Origin: Edaphobacter sp. 12200R-103 | GTDB taxonomy: Bacteria > Acidobacteriota > Terriglobia > Terriglobales > Acidobacteriaceae | DNA: 64,000 nucleotides | Direction of reading: 5' to 3' | Assembly: GCF_010093025.1 (NCBI RefSeq) | Contig: NZ_CP048114.1 | Location: forward strand, 4,340,001 to 4,404,000 | Notes under the pieces: model-generated | Seen by the model: the letters and a program-made list of their open reading frames with translations, nothing else | What the model was told of the DNA's origin: nothing | Database searches by the model: none | Made by a program: the position numbers and the translations under genes | Part shown: positions 46,323 through 54,984 of the stretch, one piece after another | Position numbering within the stretch: position 1 is the stretch's first letter | Layout of the letters: each line of letters opens with the position of its first letter

Positions 46323-46447
46323 CGAGACGCAGAAGGGGTAGCGGGAGAGGCGCACCAAAAATAAGGTTTGCAAGACTCACCGTCGACGCATTCGCCGCGG
46401 GCCTTGTTCTGATCCATCTCGCCACCTCCGCCCGATCCACCCACGCC

Positions 46448-46482
46448 GTCATTCTGAGCGCAGCGAAGAATCCCTGTATTTC
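46448..46482. repeat. dispersed repeat element, short subtype
   Basis: A 35-base copy with the AATCCCTGTATTT ending. Confidence 0.6.
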
Positions 46483-46695
46483 GCTCGAATCGCCTCAGCT
46501 TCCAAATTGAAGCCATCACTTCGACCAAAGCGTCCCTCTGATGGAAGCGTGAAGCGGAGAAATCCGCTTCTACCCCGATCCCATCAGGGGATTACATCTC
46601 GTCAGGTTTCTCCACTAGCTAATCCATGCATCAATGCAAACAAAAAATGGTCAAGCAGTCCCTGATTGGGCCTCCGGCCTTTGTTAAGCTGGAAG

Positions 46696-46732
46696 CAGCC
46701 TCAGAAAGGCCTTCCTTCAGAGGCTGATTTTT
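46696..46732 (+). terminator. orphan Rho-independent terminator
   Basis: CAGCCTC (46696-46702) pairs with GAGGCTG (46720-46726), followed by ATTTTT. The loop contains a further GGCC. No gene ends within 370 bases upstream on this strand. Confidence 0.7.
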
Positions 46733-46824
46733 GCCGAGTAGCCTTATAAATCAAGACTTTGCAAAACAGGCCGAACCTTAGTCCAATTTTTCAGAAGACT
46801 TTGCGTGTACTGCGAGGGAGGGGC

Positions 46825-47460
46825 ATGTACATCCCGAAACATAATGAAGAGACTCGCGCCGAGGTGATGGACCGGCTTATGCGCTCCCATCCCCTTGCTG
46901 CGCTCGTCACCATGGGTAAGTCCGGCCTCTTCGCGACTCATCTCCCTCTCGTCCTTCACCGCCAGGACGACCAGAATGCCGTACTTCGCGGCCACCTCGC
47001 TCGCGCCAACCCCCAGTGGAAGGAGTTCTCCCCGGAGATTGGCGTGCTCGCTATCTTCTCCGGCCCGGAGCACTACATTACGCCCTCCTGGTATCCCGAG
47101 AAGGCCGAGACCGGCAAGGTCGTTCCCACCTGGAACTACGCCGTCGTCCACGCGTACGGCGCGCTCTGCATCATCGAAGACCCGGAGTGGCTCCTCGCGC
47201 ATCTCAATACCCTGACCGATACGCACGAAGCCGCGCTGGCCTCGCCCTGGAGCGTTTCGGATGCTCCCGCAGATTTCATCGCAAGTATCGCCCGCGGCAT
47301 CGTTGGCCTGGAGATGAAAGTTAACCGGCTGGAAGGGAAGTGGAAGGTCAGCCAGAACCAGACGGAGCGCACACGGATGTCGATCGCCAGCGAACTTGAG
47401 GATCTCGGTACCGAAGACGCGCTCGCGATGAGCGGGTTGGTGAAGGGCCGGCGTCCGTAA
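46825..47460 (+). CDS. FMN-binding negative transcriptional regulator, PaiB family
   Basis: The protein has 211 residues from the ATG at 46825 (GGGAGGGG just upstream). It starts MYIPKHNEETRAEVMDRLMR and has FATHLPLVLHRQDDQNAVLR, ARANPQWKEFSPEIGVLAIF and the hallmark YITPSWYPEKAETGKVVPTW, then a C-terminal RGIVGLEMKVNRLEGKWKVS. PaiB proteins have an FMN split-barrel fold; the regulatory role comes from Bacillus and need not apply here. Confidence 0.92.
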   Translation: MYIPKHNEETRAEVMDRLMRSHPLAALVTMGKSGLFATHLPLVLHRQDDQNAVLRGHLARANPQWKEFSPEIGVLAIFSGPEHYITPSWYPEKAETGKVVPTWNYAVVHAYGALCIIEDPEWLLAHLNTLTDTHEAALASPWSVSDAPADFIASIARGIVGLEMKVNRLEGKWKVSQNQTERTRMSIASELEDLGTEDALAMSGLVKGRRP

Positions 47461-47500
47461 AACTGCTGTAACGGCGCACATTTTACGCCTGTGCGTCAAC

Positions 47501-47529
47501 TTGCAAAGCACCTTCGCCGCAGGTAGCAT
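47501..47529 (+). promoter_or_regulatory. promoter of the probable 6S RNA
   Basis: TTGCAA (47501-47506), a 17-base spacer and TAGCAT (47524-47529) precede the structured RNA by the expected 7-9 bases. Confidence 0.6.
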
Positions 47530-47537
47530 CACAACCT

Positions 47538-47735
47538 AAGAGACCGGCCTGCAAAGCAGGTGCGCGATCCACGCTGGTTGAACCAACATTCATTGAACAG
47601 GGGCCTGGCTCGTATACATGGTTCGGTGTGCAACGTCCGCCAGTCCGGAATGCCTAAAGAACCACGGCAGGGTCCCGCCGTCTTAGGACGGGTTCACCAG
47701 CGCATCAGTGCACGGCCCCGCGGGTCGGTCCTCTT
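47538..47735 (+). ncRNA. ssrS: probable 6S RNA
   Basis: The ~198-nt element folds as one long rod. AAGAGACCGGCCTGC (47538-47552) pairs with GCGGGTCGGTCCTCTT (47720-47735) as the closing stem with one bulge and some G-U pairs. A large unpaired region then separates it from an inner stem, GCTGGTTGAACC with GGTTCACCAGC. Length, closing stem, central bubble and a sigma70-type promoter directly upstream match 6S RNA, which binds RNA polymerase by mimicking an open promoter. The zapA gene is close, as in other bacteria. Identification is by eye, not by a covariance model. Confidence 0.6.
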
Positions 47736-47802
47736 GCCTTTACGGTCCTGTTTTCCTTCTCTGCTTCCACAACGCAGATGGCAGCTCTTTCAAAGAAGGG
47801 GA

Positions 47803-47851
47803 TGTCATCTGAAGCGAAGCCCGAAGGGCGCAGTCGAAAGATCTGCGGTTT
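47803..47851. repeat. dispersed repeat element, copy before the Lgt-like gene
   Basis: TGTCATCTGAAGCGAAGCCC runs to AAAGATCTGCGGTT; it has one base lost near the start compared with other copies. It lies 26 bases before the next start codon. Confidence 0.6.
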
Positions 47852-47876
47852 CAGGATCTGTGGTTTTCAAGACGTA

Positions 47877-48623
47877 ATGCATCCCAGTCTTCTGCATATC
47901 GGTTTTCTGACGATTCCGACCTACGGCCTTCTGGCTGCGTTTGGTCTGATGTTTGCGCTGGTACTGAGCCTTCGCACGGCCGCCGTCGCGGGCCTCAGCC
48001 CGGATCGCATCTGGAACGCCGGACTCTTCACCCTGATCGCTGCCTTCGTCCTGTCGCGTCTACTCTTGGTGGTAGAGAATCTTCATACCTTCTGGGCCTT
48101 CCCCATCCTGCTGCTGATGGTGCCTTCTCTGACGCCGCTCGGACTCGCTCTGACTGCCGTTGCCAGCCTGGTCTATCTTCGGACCCGCAGCATCGACATC
48201 TGGTCTACTCTCGATGCCTGGGCTCCCTGCGCAACGCTCGCCTGGGCATTCCTCGCCCTCGGCCACTTCGCCGAAGGCAGCGATCCGGGACTTCCGAGCC
48301 GCCTGCCCTGGGCGGTTGCGCTGCCGTCCAGTTCGCTCCGGCTGCAACCGGTCGCGATCTACGCCGCCATCGTTGCGGTCCTGCTGACCGCGACGCTGCT
48401 GGTTCAGCTTCCGCGCCGCCGTCGCGCCGGAGATACCGCAGCAATTGCGCTCGCCGCCAGCGGCGTGGCACAGTTTCTCCTCAGCTTCCTGCGCGAACCG
48501 GCCTACTATGAGAACACGCTGGGGCGCCTGCTCGACCCGATCCAATGGGTCGCTTTGGGCATGATCGTGGTCGCGGGAATCCTCTGGCAGCAGCCGCGAA
48601 GGGAGATTGTCCATGCCATCTAA
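47877..48623 (+). CDS. Lgt-like (prolipoprotein diacylglyceryl transferase family) membrane protein
   Basis: The protein has 248 residues from the ATG at 47877; the frame is open further upstream through the repeat element. About seven helices are visible. The topology and the start HIGFLTIPTYGLLAAFGLMF resemble Lgt. The Lgt signature is weak: the GRxGNFxNGE-type loop is replaced by GHFAEGSDPGLPSRLPWAVA, and the HP(V/A)QLYE region by RLQPVAIYAAIV. It may therefore be a divergent paralogue rather than the housekeeping enzyme. It overlaps the pseudouridine synthase gene by 11 bases. Confidence 0.7.
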   Translation: MHPSLLHIGFLTIPTYGLLAAFGLMFALVLSLRTAAVAGLSPDRIWNAGLFTLIAAFVLSRLLLVVENLHTFWAFPILLLMVPSLTPLGLALTAVASLVYLRTRSIDIWSTLDAWAPCATLAWAFLALGHFAEGSDPGLPSRLPWAVALPSSSLRLQPVAIYAAIVAVLLTATLLVQLPRRRRAGDTAAIALAASGVAQFLLSFLREPAYYENTLGRLLDPIQWVALGMIVVAGILWQQPRREIVHAI

Positions 48624-49737
48624 GCACATGTTGCCAAAGGGCAAGCGCCGCCAGACCGTGAAGCCGGAGTACCGTGCCACACGCGATGTTGAGCCTGCGC
48701 CTGCGCCCGTAATCCCTGTTCTCGAGCTTGAGAACGAGGGTGAAGGCAGCCTGCGCTCCTTCAGCGTTCCTCCTGAGGCCGCAGGCCTCAGGCTCGACCA
48801 GTATCTCGCCCAGGCGATTGCGGACATCAGCCGGTCGCGCGTTCAGCTTCTCATCGACCATGGCCAGGTGCGCGTGAACGGCGAGGCAGCAAAGGCAAAG
48901 ATGAAGCTGCAGGGCAGGGAAGAGGTTGTGATCGAGGGCACTCCCCATCCGCCGCCGCTGCATGCTTTTCCCGAAGATATTTCCCTCACGATCGTTTATG
49001 AAGACGAATTTCTGGCCGTCATCGACAAACCCGCTGGCATGATGGTGCATGCAGGCGCAGGTGTGGCTGCCCCGGGCGAAGAGGCGGACGAGCGTAACCA
49101 TGGCACTCTTGTGAACGCGCTGCTGTACCACTTCAATAAGCTTTCGCAGGTCGGCGGCGAGCTTCGGCCTGGAATCGTGCATCGCCTGGATAAACAGACC
49201 AGCGGATTGATCGTGGTCGCTAAAGATGACGTGACCCACCGCAAGCTCAGCGAGATGTTTGCGGCCCGGGAATTGGAGAAGACTTATCTCGCTCTCGTCC
49301 ATGGCAGTGTCTCTCGAGATAACGTCACCATTAGTCTTCCTATAGGCAGGGACCTGGTGAGGCGGATCCGAATGACGACGCGCCGCTCACTGGAAAGCGA
49401 AGGCGTCCGCCCTGCCGTCTCCCATGTCAAGGTGCTGGAGCGAATCTCGAGTGAGATTTATGGCCGGTTTACGGTGGTCGAGGTAAAGATCGAAACCGGA
49501 CGGACCCACCAGATTCGTGTTCATTTACAGTCACTTGGCCATCCGGTGGTAGGTGATACGCTGTACGGCGCCCCTCATCGCGTGGGGCAAGCGCCGAATA
49601 GCCGCTCACTGGACCGGAACTTTCTGCACGCAGCGCGCCTGGCATTTCAGCATCCCCGCACCCGGAAGGCTGTAGCGTTCGAGGCGCCGCTGCCATCTCA
49701 ATTAGCGGAGCTGCTGGGTGTGCTCCGCGCCGGATGA
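48613..49737 (+). CDS. RluA/RluD-family pseudouridine synthase
   Basis: The protein has 374 residues from the ATG at 48613. A basic N-terminal tail of about 50 residues precedes an S4 RNA-binding domain (RLDQYLAQAIADISRSRVQL, GQVRVNGEAAKAK). The catalytic domain has IDKPAGMMVHAG, HRLDKQTSGLIVVAKDD with the catalytic Asp, and VEVKIETGRTHQIRVHLQSL. It converts uridines to pseudouridine in rRNA or tRNA; RluD (23S helix 69) is the closest type by layout. It is translationally coupled to the Lgt-like gene and touches the VWA gene. Confidence 0.93.
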   Translation: MPSKHMLPKGKRRQTVKPEYRATRDVEPAPAPVIPVLELENEGEGSLRSFSVPPEAAGLRLDQYLAQAIADISRSRVQLLIDHGQVRVNGEAAKAKMKLQGREEVVIEGTPHPPPLHAFPEDISLTIVYEDEFLAVIDKPAGMMVHAGAGVAAPGEEADERNHGTLVNALLYHFNKLSQVGGELRPGIVHRLDKQTSGLIVVAKDDVTHRKLSEMFAARELEKTYLALVHGSVSRDNVTISLPIGRDLVRRIRMTTRRSLESEGVRPAVSHVKVLERISSEIYGRFTVVEVKIETGRTHQIRVHLQSLGHPVVGDTLYGAPHRVGQAPNSRSLDRNFLHAARLAFQHPRTRKAVAFEAPLPSQLAELLGVLRAG

Positions 49738-50870
49738 CTCCGTTGAGTAAAATGATCGGAGTGACCGTACCGACACGAATGAACCGCATCTTTCGGCTGC
49801 TAACTACTCTTTCTCTCTCGGCTGTCTTCGCCTCGACCACGTGTGCCCTGGCGCAGACGCCGTCGACTTCATCCGGTAGCCTGCCCTCCGCTCCTGCACC
49901 CACAATGACGCAACCCGCGACGACGCCCGGGACTACGGCAACTCCGCTAACTACAGGACAGCCCGGACCGGCTCAGACGACATCGGCTCCATCGCCCTCT
50001 GCAGACCAACAGTCTGCAGACAACGAACCGATTACGACCATCAAGGTGCAGGTCAACGAAGTCAATCTGATCTTCACGGTAACGGACAAAAAGGGCCGCT
50101 TCATCACGGGCCTGAAGCGCGAGAACTTCGGTTTGCTGGATGATGGCCGTCCTCCGGTTGCGGTTCTTCGCTTCAGCCAGCAGACGAATCTTCCGCTTCG
50201 TGTCGGCATCATGCTCGATACATCCAGTTCAATTCGCCAGCGATTCCAGTTCGAGCAGGATTCTGCAATTGAGTTTCTTCTCCAGATCCTGCATCGTAAC
50301 GACCGCGCCTTCGTGCAGGGCTTCGACATCGAGACCGATATGGCGCAGGGCTTTACCAACAATATCGATCTGTTGAACCAGGGAATCCGCAAGCTGCGTC
50401 CTGGAGGCGGTACGGCTCTATACGACGCTCTTTACAGGACCTGCCGTGATCAGATGCTGACCCTGCAGGAAGACGGCGCCGTTCGCCGCGCCCTGATTGT
50501 GCTCTCCGACGGCAATGACAACTACAGCCGTGCCCAGCAGTCGGATGCCATCAAGATGTGTCAGCGCGCAGAGACGATCGTCTACACCATCAGTACGAAC
50601 GTCAGCCCCAGCAAGGACAAGGGCGACGATGTGCTTCGTGCGATCTCCGAGGCGACCGGAGGCATGGCCTTCTTTCCCACGAAGATTGAGGACGTAGCGG
50701 TCGGCTTCCGAAACATTCAGGAGGAGCTGCGTAGCCAGTACTCGCTGGTTTATCGCCCGGCGGACTTCAAGCAGGATGGCTCATTCCGGACGATCTATCT
50801 CCAGGCCCTCGATCCTCGCTACAAGGTTCGCGCCAGCAAAGGCTACTTCGCACCGCGGCCGGCACCCTAG
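49734..50870 (+). CDS. secreted VWFA-related acidobacterial protein
   Basis: The protein has 378 residues from the ATG overlapping the previous stop (ATGA); the ATG at 49779 gives a cleaner signal peptide (MNRIFRLLTTLSLSAVFAST). A Pro/Ser/Thr-rich stretch to about 95 is followed by VNEVNLIFTVTDKKGRFITG and a von Willebrand A domain with the MIDAS motif in GIMLDTSSSIRQRFQF, then GGTALYDALYRTCR and IVLSDGNDNYSRAQQ. This matches the TIGR03436 family, abundant in Acidobacteriota. It would bind metal-dependent protein partners outside the cytoplasm. Confidence 0.92.
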   Translation: MTPLSKMIGVTVPTRMNRIFRLLTTLSLSAVFASTTCALAQTPSTSSGSLPSAPAPTMTQPATTPGTTATPLTTGQPGPAQTTSAPSPSADQQSADNEPITTIKVQVNEVNLIFTVTDKKGRFITGLKRENFGLLDDGRPPVAVLRFSQQTNLPLRVGIMLDTSSSIRQRFQFEQDSAIEFLLQILHRNDRAFVQGFDIETDMAQGFTNNIDLLNQGIRKLRPGGGTALYDALYRTCRDQMLTLQEDGAVRRALIVLSDGNDNYSRAQQSDAIKMCQRAETIVYTISTNVSPSKDKGDDVLRAISEATGGMAFFPTKIEDVAVGFRNIQEELRSQYSLVYRPADFKQDGSFRTIYLQALDPRYKVRASKGYFAPRPAP

Positions 50871-50875
50871 TGCGC

Positions 50876-51511
50876 TCAAAGCTGGTCGCGATATTTCTCG
50901 ATAGCCAGCAGAACCAGTTGCGAACGGGTACGGACGCCAGTTTTGGAGAACAGTTGCTGAAGCGTAGCCTTGACGGCGCTCTCTGAGATGTTGAGGTTTC
51001 CCGCGATCTCTTTGTTCGCCAGCCCCTGCAGCAGATAACGCATCGTAGTGCGTTCGCGCTCAGTGAAACGCGGCGACTCCTGCGGCTGTACTGCGGCGAC
51101 CACGGACTGCAGATACTGCTGATCGATCAGCACCCGTCCCTGCGCTACTTCAACGATGGCGCGCTGCAGGTCCTCCGGGGACTCTTGTTTATGGAAGATG
51201 CCGGAGATGCCACCTTTGATCAGGGCCAGCGCATCCTTGTCGGGAAGACCCGCAGTAACGATCAGGGTTTTGCCGGGGAAGTTCATCGCACGCAGGGGTT
51301 CCAGCAGCTTCAGGGCATTTTCTCGTCCCAGGTCATAGTCCAGAATCAGCACGTCGACCGGCGTCGTCCTTAAATCTTCCAGCGCCTGTGCGGAATCGCC
51401 GCTTTGCCCCGCAATCGTGAAATGTTCGTCGGCCTCGAGCAGTCGTCGCAGACCCTCGCGAAACAGCCCGTGATCGTCCAGCAGATAGATGCGAATGGCA
51501 TCGGGATTCAC
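50876..51511 (-). CDS. NarL/LuxR-type response regulator
   Basis: The protein has 211 residues from a GTG start. The receiver domain has the acidic pair in IYLLDDHGLF, the phosphoacceptor Asp in VLILDYDLGREN and the Lys in SGIFHKQESP. The C-terminal LuxR helix-turn-helix is RFTERERTTMRYLLQGLANK to VKATLQQLFSKTGVRTRSQL. It lies 37 bases downstream of the histidine kinase gene on the same strand and is its likely partner. It converges with the VWA gene. Target genes are unknown. Confidence 0.93.
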   Translation of the reverse strand: MNPDAIRIYLLDDHGLFREGLRRLLEADEHFTIAGQSGDSAQALEDLRTTPVDVLILDYDLGRENALKLLEPLRAMNFPGKTLIVTAGLPDKDALALIKGGISGIFHKQESPEDLQRAIVEVAQGRVLIDQQYLQSVVAAVQPQESPRFTERERTTMRYLLQGLANKEIAGNLNISESAVKATLQQLFSKTGVRTRSQLVLLAIEKYRDQL

Positions 51512-51548
51512 GTATAGTTCGTCTCCTGGTGCAATATCTTCGGTACCG

Positions 51549-53057
51549 TCAGATCGATGCGGCCTTCAGGTCGGCGGGCAGCAGGACGATCACAAAACAG
51601 CATCCGGATTCAGTTGGCTCAAAGTGCAGCTCTCCGCCAAAGCTTTCGACCATCGCCCGCGATACATAAAGCCCCAATCCGGAACCATCTGACTCCGGAC
51701 GGAAGGGCTGAAAAAGATCTTCTACTTTACTGATGCCTGGGCCGGTATCACAGACTCGCAGAAAAACTTTTTCTTCTGCGAAGACTGTTTCAATCTTTAG
51801 CTGTCGCTCCGCCGAGCGCTGCACAGCACGCAGCGCGTTTTGAGAGAGGTTCAGAAGGATCTGTATAAGTCCGTGATGGTTGGCACGGACCGCAGGGAGG
51901 TTTGGAGGAACCAGCCACTCAAATTCGCCGTCAATATCTGACCAGTCCTGCCCGACGATCACCCGCATCTCCTCCGCGAGTTCCTGCAGGCGCACAGAAG
52001 AGACGCGCATGCGCGTCTCTTTGTGCGGATCGAGAGATGCCAGGTCTCTTAGCCCAGAGGCGAGGTTTTTCAGGGCGATGAAGTCAGGGTTCCCGGAGAT
52101 AATGCTGCTTCTCTCCATGTTGGAGGCCACGACAAAGATCGCTGAGCATAGATTGCGGATCTCGTGAGAGACGGCGCCTGCCAGGATGCGATCATGATGG
52201 ACGATCTGTTCAAACTGCGCCTGCTCTCGCTCGCGGACCTCATCGGAGGTATCGACGACGATCGCTGCCAGGTGACGAGCAGGCCCTTCGCCATAGATGG
52301 AAAACCAGGTAGTTACCGGAAGCACGGTGCCATCGGCCCGTCGTGCCCACGCAGTGGAGGAAGTTCGAATCTCTCCCATGCGTGCAGGTAGCTGAAGCGC
52401 GTCATGGAAGAGTCCCACATATCTTCGGATATCCTGACCCAACAAAGGCCGGTCAGATTGCAGCAGGATCTCTGCAGCCTGGTTGGCTGCGACAATTTTT
52501 CCGTCGCAGTCCATCGTCAGGATGGCTGCGGGACTGCTCTGCGCCAGCAGCCGAAGCTGTTCCTGCACGCGGCGTCGCATGCGCTGTTCATAGCGGAGGC
52601 GCGAATAGTGTTTCAGCACGACGCGGCGTGAATCGGCGATCTGGTAGATCCAGAGGCCGCAGGCGGTATAAGCGATCGTAGCCATGCAAAAGCGCAATAC
52701 GTGCTCAAGGTGAGTCTCATCAGCAGTAAACAGGCCGCGGGTATAGGCGCACAAAGCAGCAGCAAGCACGATCTGCCAGCGATCGAAGATCGTCGCTGCA
52801 AGCATGACGGGGAAAATGTAAAGAATTCCCAGGGAAAAGTCGAAGTTGAAATACCATTCCAGCAGAACGAGGAGGGAGACGAGGGAGAGGGCGGTCAGAA
52901 AGATAAGGCCACGGCCACCATGGGCGGACCGCATTCGTACAAAACGCCTGTAAAAGGTGTTCACGCGTTCTATTAGACGCAAAAATAGCAAAAGTATGAA
53001 CGGCAAATATCCGAAAGATAGGTAATATCTCATCTCCCGGCAATACCCAAAGAGCAT
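51549..53057 (-). CDS. membrane-bound PAS sensor histidine kinase
   Basis: The protein has about 502 residues. Starts at 53057 (ATG), 53063 (TTG) and 53033 (ATG) are all possible. The N-terminus has about four helices (YLPFILLLFLRLI, LIFLTALSLVSLLVLLEWYF, LGILYIFPVMLAATIF, LRFCMATIAYTACGLWIYQI). A short coiled region and a PAS domain follow (LLAQSSPAAILTMDCDGKIV). The kinase has the H box VSHEIRNLCSAIF, N box NLSQNALRA, G1 DTGPGI and G2 GSGLGLYVS. It forms an operon with the response regulator. The signal is unknown. Confidence 0.93.
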   Translation of the reverse strand: MLFGYCREMRYYLSFGYLPFILLLFLRLIERVNTFYRRFVRMRSAHGGRGLIFLTALSLVSLLVLLEWYFNFDFSLGILYIFPVMLAATIFDRWQIVLAAALCAYTRGLFTADETHLEHVLRFCMATIAYTACGLWIYQIADSRRVVLKHYSRLRYEQRMRRRVQEQLRLLAQSSPAAILTMDCDGKIVAANQAAEILLQSDRPLLGQDIRRYVGLFHDALQLPARMGEIRTSSTAWARRADGTVLPVTTWFSIYGEGPARHLAAIVVDTSDEVREREQAQFEQIVHHDRILAGAVSHEIRNLCSAIFVVASNMERSSIISGNPDFIALKNLASGLRDLASLDPHKETRMRVSSVRLQELAEEMRVIVGQDWSDIDGEFEWLVPPNLPAVRANHHGLIQILLNLSQNALRAVQRSAERQLKIETVFAEEKVFLRVCDTGPGISKVEDLFQPFRPESDGSGLGLYVSRAMVESFGGELHFEPTESGCCFVIVLLPADLKAASI

Positions 53058-53120
53058 CTGCAAGATAGGGCGCGTGGGGGCGGCTGAGGCAGTCTAATTC
53101 GCATAAGGGAAACGAAGCGA

Positions 53121-54074
53121 ATGATTGTTCGAGACCGGTTGCCTCTCAAAAGAATATGGCCCCAGGCGTGGAAGCGGCTTCTTGTTCTGCTGATCTTCGA
53201 CTGCACTGTAGCGGCGGCCTATTCCATCTTTCACCACAGGTGGATCTCCTTGAATGGTCTCCCTATCGCTCCATTGGCATCGGCGCTGACTATCTTCCTT
53301 GCCTTTCGAACCAATGCCGCCTATGGTCGCTGGTGGGAGGCGCGTCAACTTTGGGGTCAGCTAGTGAATACGTCGCGGGCGCTTGCCGTGCAGTTTCTCA
53401 CCATGCTGGATGATGAAACGGAAGATCAGCATCGCGTGCCCCTGCGGAACACTCTCGTGCTGCACCACATCACCTTTACGCATGCTCTGCGATGCCACCT
53501 CCGTAAACAGACTGCCCTGCCAGAGGTGCGGACGTTCCTGGGAGAGCAGGCAGCTCGCGAGCTAAGCGTCTACAAGAATCTGCCCGCAGGTCTGGTGCTG
53601 CGGATGGGCAGTCTGTTGCGGCAGGCACGCAATGAGGGCATGCTCGACAGCTATCGATGGGCTGCTATCAATGAAAATCTGACGGTGCTTACCAATATCC
53701 AGGGAGCGTGCGAACGCATCAAGAATACGCCGTTGCCGCGTCAGTTCGACTATCTGCCTCGAGTCCTTGTCAACGCCTTCTGCTGGCTGCTGCCATTGGG
53801 CCTGGTGGAGGACCTCGGGTTGATGACCCCCATCGCCAGCGTGCTGATCAGCTTCACCTTTATCGCAGCCGATCTTATGAGCCGCGAGATTTCGAATCCG
53901 TTTGAGAACACCATTCATGACACACCCATGACATCTCTCTCGCGTGCGATTGAGCTTAACCTGCGCGAGCAGATGGAGGAGATCGACCGGGAACGCGCAT
54001 GGACCGGGATTGCCAAGCATCGCCGCGTACGGCCCATCTCTGACGTCCAACCTGTAGACGGCTTTGTGTTTTAA
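53121..54074 (+). CDS. bestrophin-family chloride-channel-like protein
   Basis: The protein has 317 residues. The family motif FLAFRTNAAYGRWWEARQLW is present, with membrane helices at about 20-42, 52-68, 205-225 and 230-255 (LPLGLVEDLGLMTPIASVLI). The end NPFENTIHDTPMTSLSRAIE is conserved in bacterial bestrophins (UPF0187/YneE). These form pentameric anion or ion channels in the inner membrane. It is followed after 25 bases by a universal stress protein gene on the same strand. Confidence 0.93.
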   Translation: MIVRDRLPLKRIWPQAWKRLLVLLIFDCTVAAAYSIFHHRWISLNGLPIAPLASALTIFLAFRTNAAYGRWWEARQLWGQLVNTSRALAVQFLTMLDDETEDQHRVPLRNTLVLHHITFTHALRCHLRKQTALPEVRTFLGEQAARELSVYKNLPAGLVLRMGSLLRQARNEGMLDSYRWAAINENLTVLTNIQGACERIKNTPLPRQFDYLPRVLVNAFCWLLPLGLVEDLGLMTPIASVLISFTFIAADLMSREISNPFENTIHDTPMTSLSRAIELNLREQMEEIDRERAWTGIAKHRRVRPISDVQPVDGFVF

Positions 54075-54099
54075 AGATTTAACCCAGGAGGGAGTACTC

Positions 54100-54975
54100 A
54101 TGCTGCAAAGAGCAACCGAGATCGTATTCGCGACAGACTTCTCCGATTCAAGTCATGCCATCATTCCCACCATTGCGCAGTGGGTAGAAAATCTGGGCGC
54201 AAAGCTGACCCTTCTCCATATCTATAACCCGAAGAAGATGCTTTACCGCGAGGCGGAGGCGCGCCTGCAATCCTTCTTTGCGGAAGCCGACAATTATCGG
54301 CACTGTGATCGCGTGCTGGTCAGCGGAGATCCCTGCGATGGGATCGCTTCCTACTGTGAAAGTCGAAGCAACGTGTTGCTGATGCTGCCGCCCAGCGATC
54401 TCTCGGGATTGCCACGCCCGTGGCATCGATCCATGCGCGCCCGCCTCATCCGGCGTCTCACGATTCCCATATGGACGGTGGGAAAGGTGAACGTCGGGGA
54501 ACCTGCGCCCATATCGAACCGGAACATCGGTGTGTGGCTGGGTGATCCCGAGGAGGGTATCTCACACCTGCAGCACGCTGCTGCTTATGCAAGCGAGACA
54601 GGAGGTACGCTTCATCTGCTTCATGTTGTAGACGAGATTGACGAAGGGTCGATGCTCAAGCCCCTGCTGTCTTCTGCTCCAATGGGGCTGGAGGCAGCCG
54701 ATAGATGGGCTCGTGATCTAGCTGGCACCTTGGAACTCGATTGCAGCTTCGAAGTGCACGTGGCACAGGGAAGGATAGCTCGTGAGTTTCCACAGTTGCT
54801 CCATCGCAGCGGAGCCAACATGCTTGTGCTCAGCCAGCAGAGTGCTGTCCACCGCGCGGTCGTCGGTCTGGAGATCAATCCCGTCTTTCGCAATTGTCCC
54901 ATCAGCCTGGTCTGCGTTCCATTTGGCGCCAGAATGGAGGACCTGCACAGGCAGGTGGCGGAGTCTGCAGCTTAG
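54100..54975 (+). CDS. tandem-domain universal stress protein
   Basis: The protein has 291 residues from the ATG at 54100, preceded by GGAGGGAG. Two UspA folds are visible. The first starts EIVFATDFSDSSHAIIPTIA and the second RNIGVWLGDPEEGISHLQHA, ending GANMLVLSQQSAVHRAVVG. The ATP-binding G-2x-G-9x-G(S/T) motif is not intact in either half, so nucleotide binding is uncertain. It is probably co-transcribed with bestrophin. Confidence 0.88.
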   Translation: MLQRATEIVFATDFSDSSHAIIPTIAQWVENLGAKLTLLHIYNPKKMLYREAEARLQSFFAEADNYRHCDRVLVSGDPCDGIASYCESRSNVLLMLPPSDLSGLPRPWHRSMRARLIRRLTIPIWTVGKVNVGEPAPISNRNIGVWLGDPEEGISHLQHAAAYASETGGTLHLLHVVDEIDEGSMLKPLLSSAPMGLEAADRWARDLAGTLELDCSFEVHVAQGRIAREFPQLLHRSGANMLVLSQQSAVHRAVVGLEINPVFRNCPISLVCVPFGARMEDLHRQVAESAA

Positions 54976-54984
54976 TGGGGTACT

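Larger units (their letters stand above)
46323..46824. other. 500-base intergenic region with repeat and terminator
   Basis: A repeat copy is at 46448-46482 (GTCATTCTGAGCGCAGCGAA to CCCTGTATTTCG). A terminator hairpin lies at 46696-46732, much too far from zapA to be its obvious end, so a small RNA may be transcribed here. No coding gene is supported. Confidence 0.45.
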
